A stretch of 23,676 bases of DNA from assembly GCA_015661405.1 (NCBI GenBank), contig JACWMK010000053.1:1-23676 (forward strand), given 5' to 3'. Below the pieces are notes generated by a model, which saw only the letters and a list, made by a program, of their open reading frames with translations, did no database searches and was not told where the DNA came from. Made by a program: the position numbers and the translations under genes. This document shows positions 8,508 through 14,544 of the stretch, in pieces (within the stretch, counting starts at the first letter, position 1; each line of letters opens with the position of its first letter). The stretch is from Methanobacterium sp. (lineage in GTDB: Archaea; Methanobacteriota; Methanobacteria; Methanobacteriales; Methanobacteriaceae).

Positions 8508-8954
8508 TTAGATCCATCTATTCAGGATTGGTTTTCGGTTTATGGATATTAAATAAAGTTTTACTCCAGTTATGAATATCCATATCCAAGTTAGAATTAT
8601 AAATACCCTCTCACTTACTCCCGGATAAAAACTGTAAATGATGGCTAATGTTAGTAAAATTAGTAAAATAATGAATAAAAAACCACTTCCCCTTGTATAT
8701 CTTCTATATTTACCCCAAATTACAGTATCTTCATCTTTTAATCCTTCAACGATTAACATTTGAGCTGCAATATATGCGATAAATGTCACAGCAAATGCAA
8801 TAGCACTAAACAGATTATACGGAACATGTACGAGATAATTCAGTGTTACTCCAATCAATGGTAATAATCCTGAAAACAATATTCCGAGACCGAAGATTAC
8901 TAAGGACCATACACCAAGTTTCAAGTATCTATTACGAGGTGATGGTAAACCCAT
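8508..8954 (-). CDS. Membrane protein, C-terminal part of a frameshifted gene
   Basis: The 148-residue frame has four membrane helices (about 14-34, 44-68, 88-110, 117-135). The ATG at 8954 has no ribosome site, and the frame is open only to TGA at 8973-8975. Directly upstream, a second minus-strand frame (8932-9150) supplies a plausible N-terminus with one more helix, so this is best read as the C-terminal four-fifths of one gene of about 210 residues broken by a one-base frameshift between about 8935 and 8972. The pattern of helices (NEYYSISPVNF loop, then helices around LVHVPYNLFSAIAFAV) is loosely like DUF998-type membrane proteins, but I do not hold this firmly. Confidence 0.6.
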   Translation of the reverse strand: MGLPSPRNRYLKLGVWSLVIFGLGILFSGLLPLIGVTLNYLVHVPYNLFSAIAFAVTFIAYIAAQMLIVEGLKDEDTVIWGKYRRYTRGSGFLFIILLILLTLAIIYSFYPGVSERVFIILTWIWIFITGVKLYLISINRKPILNRWI

Positions 8955-9150
8955 TCGAAGACCCAGTTTGTATCATTGCATAGAAGCCAAAGTTAACAGG
9001 ACTAATAGAGTAGTACTCGTTATAGCTCATGCTTACAATAGATGCTATTATAAACCAAGCAGCAAGTAATAATAGAGGGATAAAGCCACAAATTGAATAG
9101 AATAATAGTCTGTAATGTGTTTGACTAGGTATATCATTTTTATTAGCTAT
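8932..9150 (-). pseudogene. N-terminal fragment of the frameshifted membrane-protein gene, ATA at the start position
   Basis: This frame runs 72 codons from 9150 to TAA at 8932-8934. It gives ANKNDIPSQTHYRLLFYSIC, a clear membrane helix (GFIPLLLLAAWFIIASIVSM), then SYNEYYSISPVNFGFYAM. GGTGAT (9155-9160) and TTAA lead directly to ATA at 9148-9150, where an ATG is expected; the same GGTTGATTTAA-ATG arrangement is used at 18639. So the gene appears to have lost its start codon (ATG to ATA) and its frame. ATA initiation or a base-call error are alternatives. Confidence 0.5.
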
Positions 9151-9181
9151 TTAAATCACCATTTTTATTATATATAAATCT

Positions 9182-9198
9182 GGTAATATTATATTACC
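9182..9198. promoter_or_regulatory. 17-base perfect palindrome, possible operator
   Basis: GGTAATATTATATTACC is a perfect 8-1-8 palindrome 31 bases upstream of the damaged membrane gene, next to a TATA-like run at 9166-9178. It could be an operator for that gene. In such AT-rich DNA chance is possible, but the GGT/ACC ends make it less so. The rest of 9199-9423 is plain AT-rich sequence with short TAATC repeats. Confidence 0.35.
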
Positions 9199-9437
9199 CT
9201 TAAGGTTTGATAAATAATTAATTCTAAAATTAAATTCTCTTATAATAAAAATCTAAATTTAAAGTTTAAGATTTATTACTTTTAAAATCCATTATCAATA
9301 CTTTAAAATATATAATTTATAATATAATATAATCTAATCTAATATTAAATAAATTATATATAGTATAGGATAGTTTATAGGAATATAAGGTTTATAATAA
9401 ACAATAAAATTTAATAGAGATGCGGGGGTTAAGTTTT

Positions 9438-9842
9438 ATGAGATTTCATCCAGTTATATCTATAATCATAGGATTAATAATTGCAATTTTTATTGGTTTT
9501 ATGTTAAAGTTAATTCTCGGTTTAAATAGTCCTTTTTTTGGAGTAATCAATTTTCAAATAGGAGTAACCATCTTCGCATTAGGAGCATTCATAACTACAT
9601 TTCTAGCTAAAGAAGAAAAGATAGAATATGGTATATACTTCACAGTAATATTATTAACAATTTATATAATAGCTGGATTATTTAACGATACAAACATATA
9701 TACTAGTTATTATGTCCAAACTGGAGTATTTATAGGCACAATAGTAGGATATGTCTTCTCAGCAATCGTTGGAAGTTATTTAGGAATAACCATACAAGAA
9801 CAATTACAAAAAAACACTGAAAAAAACATAGAAAAAAATTGA
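9438..9842 (+). CDS. Small four-helix membrane protein
   Basis: The protein has 134 residues from ATG 9438. This start is preferred to the ATG at 9420 because GGGGGTTAAG lies just upstream and the same spacing recurs before the second copy at 9879. Helices lie at about residues 6-28, 35-54, 62-80 and 95-115, and the tail is charged and Lys/Asn-rich. The last helix has a Gly-spaced YVFSAIVGSYLG pattern, seen in small archaeal membrane proteins, but I do not recognise the family. A shortened tandem copy follows. Confidence 0.65.
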   Translation: MRFHPVISIIIGLIIAIFIGFMLKLILGLNSPFFGVINFQIGVTIFALGAFITTFLAKEEKIEYGIYFTVILLTIYIIAGLFNDTNIYTSYYVQTGVFIGTIVGYVFSAIVGSYLGITIQEQLQKNTEKNIEKN

Positions 9843-9860
9843 ATAATTCTTAACATGGAT

Positions 9861-9914
9861 GGGGGTTTAAGGTTTTTTATGAGGTTTCATCCAGTTATAT
9901 CTATAATTATAGGA
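9861..9914 (+). repeat. Second copy of a duplicated ribosome-site/N-terminus segment
   Basis: The segment from GGGGG (9861) through the first 12 codons of the second copy closely repeats 9424-9473: both have GGGGGTT(T)AAG, a short T-run, ATG, then RFHPVISIIIG with almost identical bases. This shows tandem duplication, or gene conversion, of the 5' end. Confidence 0.75.
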
Positions 9915-10065
9915 TTTATCACATGGTTAATATTAACTGCAGTTCTTTTTTCATTTGGAATACTTCGATCGGTAGTTCCACTTGTTTTGGTTATTGCAAA
10001 TGAGTTATACCTTTTTCTCTGCAATTATCAGGGCTTATATTGGAATAATATTATCTAAAGTTTAA
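9879..10065 (+). pseudogene. Shortened, frameshifted tandem copy of the 9438 membrane protein
   Basis: The frame opens MRFHPVISIIIGFITWLILT, matching the N-terminus of the protein at 9438, and ends by itself at 10058 with an unlike tail. In the +1 frame, from about 10000, SYTFFSAIIRAYIGIILSKV follows to TAA at 10063-10065, and this matches the first copy's last helix (GYVFSAIVGSYLGI). The copy therefore lacks about 70 middle residues (two helices) and carries a frameshift. It could still make a two-helix peptide of about 59 residues from ATG 9879. Confidence 0.6.
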
Positions 10066-10094
10066 AATAATACTCGAAGTAAAAAAATATAGTT

Positions 10095-10238
10095 TTAAAA
10101 ATTTAAAGTTTTTGCTCCTGGACGTAGAATTACTTGATAGTTAGCTCCTCTGCTTGGTGTTTGAGTCGAATTGTTTGATTTATTTAAATTGTAGCCACAT
10201 TTTTAACAGAATTTAGTATCAGGATTATATTTCTTGTC
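10095..10238 (-). pseudogene. Remnant of a zinc-ribbon protein gene
   Basis: A minus-strand frame reads NPDTKFC-stop-KCGYNLNKS and then about 25 more residues to TAA at 10095-10097. This matches the second half of the zinc ribbon in its neighbours (DPDAKYCEKCGSNLNKS), with the Glu codon GAA replaced by TAA. The first CxxC pair is missing, overwritten by the end of the gene at 10225. It is a leftover of a third copy in this array. Confidence 0.55.
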
Positions 10239-10764
10239 CTGTAATGGCATTTATATCTATTGAACCTTCATATTCATTATAATGGTTAGAATAGATGGTG
10301 ACTGTATAATAAGGGTAATTTCCATTCTGATTGTATTGTACATAATAATTAGCATCATTGAAGTATTCGTATCTTTGAGCTAAGGATATTGCTTGGGAAG
10401 TGGATATTTGTGGTGCAGTAATAGTGGGGTTGGAGTTAGGATTTGGGTTAGATTGATTTTGATTATTATTTGGGGGAGTACTATTATTTAATGAATTATT
10501 AGTTGATTCTCTTGTATTTGTTGATGTAGTGATATTTGCAGTTGTATTTTTATTATTTGAAGTATTATTGCTAGAAATAAGTGTAGCTTGATTCTTCATT
10601 AGCATCATGCCACTAACTAAACCTAAACCAGCCACTAAAATTATTACGATAGCAATTAAAATCGTAGTTGTTGATGGTATACTTGATTTGTTTAAATTCA
10701 AGCCGCATTTTTCACAATTTGTAGCATTAGTATCATTTTCATGTCCACAATTATGACATTTCAT
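10225..10764 (-). CDS. Zinc-ribbon, single-helix anchored protein with PepSY-like outer domain
   Basis: The protein has 179 residues. Residues 1-22 form a CxxC...CxxC zinc ribbon (MKCHNCGHENDTNATNCEKC); residues about 34-56 form one membrane helix (TILIAIVIILVAGLGLVSGM). Residues about 60-118 are an Asn/Thr/Ser/Pro-rich, probably extended linker. Residues about 120-179 resemble a PepSY domain (TSQAISLAQRYE, then GSIDINAITGQEI). The ribbon would face the cytoplasm and the PepSY-like part the outside. AGGTGA precedes the ATG. Its first 60 residues nearly repeat those of 12256, while the outer domains differ. PepSY domains are often inhibitory or binding modules; the role here is unknown. Confidence 0.8.
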   Translation of the reverse strand: MKCHNCGHENDTNATNCEKCGLNLNKSSIPSTTTILIAIVIILVAGLGLVSGMMLMKNQATLISSNNTSNNKNTTANITTSTNTRESTNNSLNNSTPPNNNQNQSNPNPNSNPTITAPQISTSQAISLAQRYEYFNDANYYVQYNQNGNYPYYTVTIYSNHYNEYEGSIDINAITGQEI

Positions 10765-11188
10765 TTATTTTATTCACCTCACCCATTTTTTTATATTATT
10801 TTAAAGATTTTTATATATGCACTTAATCCTCTGTTATTTCTAACCCTAAACCATAATATTGAGTTAAACCATTTAAAAATCAGGTGTAATTATTAATAAT
10901 GATAATAAATTTAAAAGTAGGAGTATATCTAAGTAAAAGAAGTAAACATATATGGAGTAAGAAAATGTTCTTTCTGGTAATCTATTACAATTAGGTAAAT
11001 CCTTAATTTTTTCGGTTAACTTATTCATAAGATTTATTAAGTAAACTTATCTGAATTTTACTCGTTTTTAATAATACTTATTATTTACTATTACAATCTA
11101 AACAGAAAAATACTTAAAATAAAACTAATTCCTTGTGATTTAGTTATTCTATCTTAATCCATAATTTAAATCTAAAAAAAATTTTAGT
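10765..11188. other. Long leader or ghost-gene region upstream of the PepSY-type gene
   Basis: This 424-base AT-rich stretch ends in a copy (11081-11126) of the promoter segment found upstream of the intact zinc-ribbon operon at 13610. In that operon a 198-codon gene lies between promoter and second gene; here only about 300 bases remain. A 51-codon minus-strand frame (10873-11028, MNKLTEKIKDLPNCNRLPER then a hydrophobic Leu-rich tail) is open but has no ribosome site. It may be a remnant or chance. Confidence 0.4.
11081..11126 (-). promoter_or_regulatory. Promoter-like segment, copy of the one at 13610
   Basis: About 46 bases align with 13610-13655 with only a few changes, sharing TTACTATTACAATC and the GAAAAA..ACTT.AAATAAAA block. 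Read on the minus strand, it has a TATA-like TTTTATTT followed by a conserved start region. It sits about 320 bases upstream of the PepSY-type gene. Confidence 0.5.
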
Positions 11189-11824
11189 TCAATTATTGCT
11201 GAATCTACTATATGGTTCTAGTAAATTAACAATAGTTTTTAATGTATGTCTATTTAAGGTTTTATTCGTATTAGTTATGAATTTGGTAATCTCTGAGGGT
11301 TGTACAATATCATAATGTTTCGGTGTTTCTTCAATAATTATATTCGGATTATTTAATGCTACAATAGAGTTTATCCAAAATTTTTTAGTGTTTACTCCAT
11401 TAGAATTTAGATAATCTAATAGAATCACAACATTATTTTTAATTTGTTTTCCTGGCTGAGATCTGCTTTTTTGTACTTCATAATGACTTTTATAGTACCA
11501 TTCATCATCGTCTATGATGAATAAACCACTAATATTTTTAGTTTCAATAGCAAAAATCCCATTAGGACCAACTACGATATGATCAATATTACCTCTTTTA
11601 ACAGGGAGAGTAACATCATTAAAAACATAATATTCCTTAGATAATTTTTTTAAATATTTTGCTACTAACTTTTCACCTTTAGATCCTTTCATCCACCTTC
11701 GAGAATTATTATAACCATAACTGAAAATAATTACTCCCAATAAAATTAAGATTATAGTAGCTAACGTGAAGAATAATCCCATTAATCCAATTAATATGAT
11801 AATTACTCCGGAAATCCATATCAA
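11189..11824 (-). CDS. Membrane-anchored NERD (nuclease-related) domain protein
   Basis: The protein has 211 residues from TTG 11824. Two close membrane helices lie at residues 1-36. The NERD domain spans about 46-165, with KGSKGEKLVAKYL, GNIDHIVVGPNGIFAIETKN and catalytic-type residues Glu51, Asp81, Glu94 and Lys96 of the restriction-endonuclease-like fold all present. NERD proteins are presumed DNA-processing or defence-related nucleases. The TTG start has no good ribosome site. The frame stays open for 37 further codons (very Lys-rich) up to ATA at 11933-11935, which sits 8 bases after GGAG (11944-11947), so the true N-terminus may lie there with an ATA start or a mutated ATG. The gene lies between zinc-ribbon genes but is not clearly in their operon. 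Confidence 0.82.
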   Translation of the reverse strand: MIWISGVIIILIGLMGLFFTLATIILILLGVIIFSYGYNNSRRWMKGSKGEKLVAKYLKKLSKEYYVFNDVTLPVKRGNIDHIVVGPNGIFAIETKNISGLFIIDDDEWYYKSHYEVQKSRSQPGKQIKNNVVILLDYLNSNGVNTKKFWINSIVALNNPNIIIEETPKHYDIVQPSEITKFITNTNKTLNRHTLKTIVNLLEPYSRFSNN

Positions 11825-12057
11825 GTTATAATGAAATATTTTCTCATCAATATGAGAACGCTTCTTTAAAGCCTTTTTAGTTTTTTTAATAGATGATTTA
11901 TTTCGTTTTTTATTTTCAACACTCTTTTTATATATGTTAGAAACTCCTTTTTATTTTAGTTAAACGCTCCTGCCCCTTAATAATATCGCAAAAATTAGTG
12001 GATATAAATTTAGTGGTCGAATTCTTTAAATTTCGTTTTTTTTAACGCCCTAGGATG

Positions 12058-12233
12058 TTAAATAATTACTCCACCTTTTGTAAGAATTCCGTCACTTAAC
12101 ACATCAACTTTGTAAACTTCTATACATTTAAATTTTCTTTTATAGCGTCAACTAAAGCTTCAAAATATATCTTATATATCAAAAATTCTGTATTTTATTT
12201 CCCTACATCTAAATGAATCTTGAAACCATTACT
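12058..12233 (-). pseudogene. Remnant of an unidentified protein gene
   Basis: The minus strand reads SNGFKIHLDVGK, then TAA, then NTEFLIYKIYFEALVDAIKE and NLN in the same frame. A one-base shift then gives CIEVYKVDVLSDGILTKGGV and II ending at TAA 12058-12060. The amphipathic helix followed by beta-like VDVLSDG..TKGGVII looks like real protein and is longer than chance frames in such AT-rich DNA. I do not recognise the family. Positions 11951-12057 show no convincing frame. Confidence 0.35.
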
Positions 12234-12255
12234 TCATTAATTATCACATTTTTTT

Positions 12256-12948
12256 TTATGATAAGAATTTAAAGCTGCTTATTATCTGATTAAAGGTGCT
12301 TATTTCTTGATCATAATGATCTATCGTGTCAACTCCAACTAATGCAAAATATTGTGAACCTGGAGATAATTCCACTAAGTCCATCTGCTGAACAACCATG
12401 ACGCCACTACCACTTTCTTCTTGATAGACTATTTCATAAGCGGGGAATCCATCAACAGTTGTACTTTGTTCAGATCGAATTGAATATCCCAAACTGGTTT
12501 GATAACTTTCAGAACTTGAAACATAAGCAGATAAGCTAGTATACCCATATTTAGATTCATTATAAACACTGAAGGCAGGATAACTTGAAACACCTGCAAT
12601 CACCATTGTATTAGCATTATTCGGTAACACATTCCAATTAGAAGGATATTGAAAACTAACTAAACCATTGGAATAAGTCTTATATTGAGCATTACTACCA
12701 GTGGGATTATTTGAACCACTACCACCATTAGTGGTATTATTAATTGTATTATTTGATGATGAGAGTTGTTGTTGATTTTTCATTAACATCATCCCACTAA
12801 CCAAACCTAAACCAGCCACTAAAATTATTACAACTACTATTAAAATCTTAGTCGATGACGGCATACCTGATTTATTTAAATTAGAGCCGCATTTTTCACA
12901 GTATTTAGCATCAGGATCATTTTCATGTCCACAATTTTGACATCTCAT
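12256..12948 (-). CDS. Zinc-ribbon, single-helix anchored PsbP-like protein
   Basis: The protein has 230 residues: a zinc ribbon at 1-22 (two CxxC pairs), a membrane helix at about 34-56, a short Ser/Asn/Gly linker, then a PsbP/DUF1795-like domain over about 86-230 (YKTYSNGLVSFQYPSNWNVL through FNQIISSFKFLS). PsbP-like domains of this kind are common as exported modules in methanogens, with unknown ligands. Its AGGTGA ribosome site overlaps the stop codon of the gene before it (12960), so the two are translationally linked. The N-terminal 60 residues are a near copy of those of 10225, also at DNA level. Confidence 0.87.
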   Translation of the reverse strand: MRCQNCGHENDPDAKYCEKCGSNLNKSGMPSSTKILIVVVIILVAGLGLVSGMMLMKNQQQLSSSNNTINNTTNGGSGSNNPTGSNAQYKTYSNGLVSFQYPSNWNVLPNNANTMVIAGVSSYPAFSVYNESKYGYTSLSAYVSSSESYQTSLGYSIRSEQSTTVDGFPAYEIVYQEESGSGVMVVQQMDLVELSPGSQYFALVGVDTIDHYDQEISTFNQIISSFKFLS

Positions 12949-12959
12949 TTATTTTTCAC

Positions 12960-13556
12960 CTATTTGAAACTTTTCTTTATATAAGCACCTAATCCTCCAC
13001 CGAATACTCCTCCAAGGAAAGTTGTTATTAGTATTAGGATAAATTGAATAATGGTTGAGAATGATTCCACTGTATTGCTTGTTGATGTGTTATTAACAAT
13101 GTTGGAAGTGGATATTAGACCACCAGTATAAGTTTGAAGAGCACTGGTCAAGTAGGATGATACAGCGATAAAGATTAACCATATTACTCCAATAATAAAT
13201 CCTAGATTAATTAATAGTATTAAACTTAAAACTCCACCATTTATTAAACCATCAGAAGAATTATCATTACCTAAAAGGCCGGTTACAATCCCACCGATAA
13301 ATGTCATGGAAAAAAGAATCAAAGCAATAAATGCAATTAGATTTAAAGTACCTGAAGCAACTAGTGAACCATAAAAAATACTGGCAATGAATAATACTAT
13401 TATAGAAACAGCAAGTCCTAAAAAAACTGTTAACAAATTAATTCTACTATTAATACGATTAATAAGATTCATTTCACCTGTAAATAAATTTGCACCACAT
13501 TTTTTACAGAATACTGCATTAGGATTATTATTATAACCACAATTAGGACAAGCCAT
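12960..13556 (-). CDS. Zinc-ribbon multi-helix membrane protein
   Basis: The 198-residue protein begins with a zinc ribbon (MACPNCGYNNNPNAVFCKKC) and continues with about four membrane helices (about 40-62, 70-96, 105-132, 166-190). A Ser/Thr/Asn loop lies before the last helix, which ends in the glycine-rich GGVFGGGLGAYIKK. This last pattern resembles DUF5518-type archaeal membrane proteins. The start follows a G-rich GGGGGC site. It is the first gene of an operon with 12256 (11-base gap), transcribed from the promoter-like segment at 13610. Function unknown. Confidence 0.75.
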   Translation of the reverse strand: MACPNCGYNNNPNAVFCKKCGANLFTGEMNLINRINSRINLLTVFLGLAVSIIVLFIASIFYGSLVASGTLNLIAFIALILFSMTFIGGIVTGLLGNDNSSDGLINGGVLSLILLINLGFIIGVIWLIFIAVSSYLTSALQTYTGGLISTSNIVNNTSTSNTVESFSTIIQFILILITTFLGGVFGGGLGAYIKKSFK

Positions 13557-13609
13557 TTAATGCCCCCAAATAACAATTATATTACTTAATATTCATAAAA
13601 CATAAGATA

Positions 13610-13655
13610 TTAATTACTATTACAATCAAACCGAAAAAGACTTTAAATAAAAACA
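13610..13655 (-). promoter_or_regulatory. Promoter segment of the zinc-ribbon operon
   Basis: On the minus strand, a TTTATTTAAAG TATA-like box near 13640-13652 is followed by sequence repeated almost unchanged at 11081-11126. Position about 60-100 bases upstream of the 13556 start fits an archaeal promoter. Conservation of the segment in two places in front of zinc-ribbon genes supports function or recent duplication. Confidence 0.5.
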
Positions 13656-13820
13656 TTTTGTGAATTTTTTTCTTATAATATTATTTTGAATAAAAAAAAA
13701 TTTAATTCATTATCTTAATTTTTTCAGGAAATAAAAGATTTAATTTATCTGTAATATGATTTATCATATTATATGTATGTAAAATTTATTTTAATTTATA
13801 CTCAATTAGGGGTGTTGAAT

Positions 13821-14528
13821 TTGGATGTTTCTGAAGATAAATTAGAATTAGTCCGTAAGATTAAGGAGTATAGGGTTTGTAAAGAGCTTGTTGAAAATTT
13901 ACAAATAGAGAATGAGTTATTAAAGGAAGATAATGAGGATTATAAAGATCATTTAGCTGATTTGCAGTCGATTATTGATCGAGGTGATCTTTTGGATGAT
14001 ATTAATGATTTAATAAATGAGAATAATAAACTTAAATCTGATTTAGAGCATTGCAATAATTATTTTGATTTTATTATTACATCGCCTAATGAAGTTAAAT
14101 CTGTTTATGGTGAGATTCGTAGTTGTTTAGCTGCAGCTGAAAGGGAAGTATTAGTTTGTTCGCCGTGGATAACTTATTTGACTACTGAATTTAATAAGTT
14201 TAATAAAAAAGTAGATATTAAAATTATCACTAAATGGCAAGATGAGGATATTAAATCTGGTATCACAGATAAAGATAAATTAAGAGTATTACATGATGAT
14301 ATAGGGGCTGATTTAAGATTTAATAATGATTTACATGCTAAATTAATTATTGTTGATTCAAGTGTAGCTATTATATCATCAGCTAATTTAACACGAAATG
14401 GGTTGCATGTTAATTATGAGGCGGGTGTAGTTATTCGGAAGAATCAGGATGTTTTAAAGGCAGCAGAATTTTTTAATGATTTGTGGATTAGAAGCAAACC
14501 TTTAACTATGGATATGGTTAATAAGTGA
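13821..14528 (+). CDS. PLD-family nuclease-like protein with N-terminal coiled coil
   Basis: The protein has 235 residues from TTG 13821, chosen because GGGGTG at 13809-13814 sits 6 bases upstream; an ATG at 13773 has no ribosome site. Residues about 1-85 are a charged coiled coil. Residues about 95-225 are a phospholipase-D-like domain with a single HKD motif, HAKLIIVD (His172, Lys174, Asp179), followed by SSANLTRNG. One motif per chain implies a dimeric active site, as in Nuc-type nucleases. The helicase gene starts 16 bases downstream, so they form an operon and probably one complex. PLD plus UPF1-like helicase is the domain pair of Mokosh-type defence, and PLD plus helicase also occurs in DISARM. 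Nuclease activity is inferred. Confidence 0.88.
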   Translation: MDVSEDKLELVRKIKEYRVCKELVENLQIENELLKEDNEDYKDHLADLQSIIDRGDLLDDINDLINENNKLKSDLEHCNNYFDFIITSPNEVKSVYGEIRSCLAAAEREVLVCSPWITYLTTEFNKFNKKVDIKIITKWQDEDIKSGITDKDKLRVLHDDIGADLRFNNDLHAKLIIVDSSVAIISSANLTRNGLHVNYEAGVVIRKNQDVLKAAEFFNDLWIRSKPLTMDMVNK

Positions 14529-14544
14529 AGAAGTAGGTAATTGA

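Noticed and set aside
13773..13820. Upstream ATG as start of the PLD gene
   Set aside because: No ribosome site before it, while GGGGTG is correctly placed for TTG 13821.
13821..14528. Phospholipase or cardiolipin synthase function for the PLD protein
   Set aside because: No membrane segment, a single HKD motif, and operon linkage with a helicase point to a nuclease-like role.
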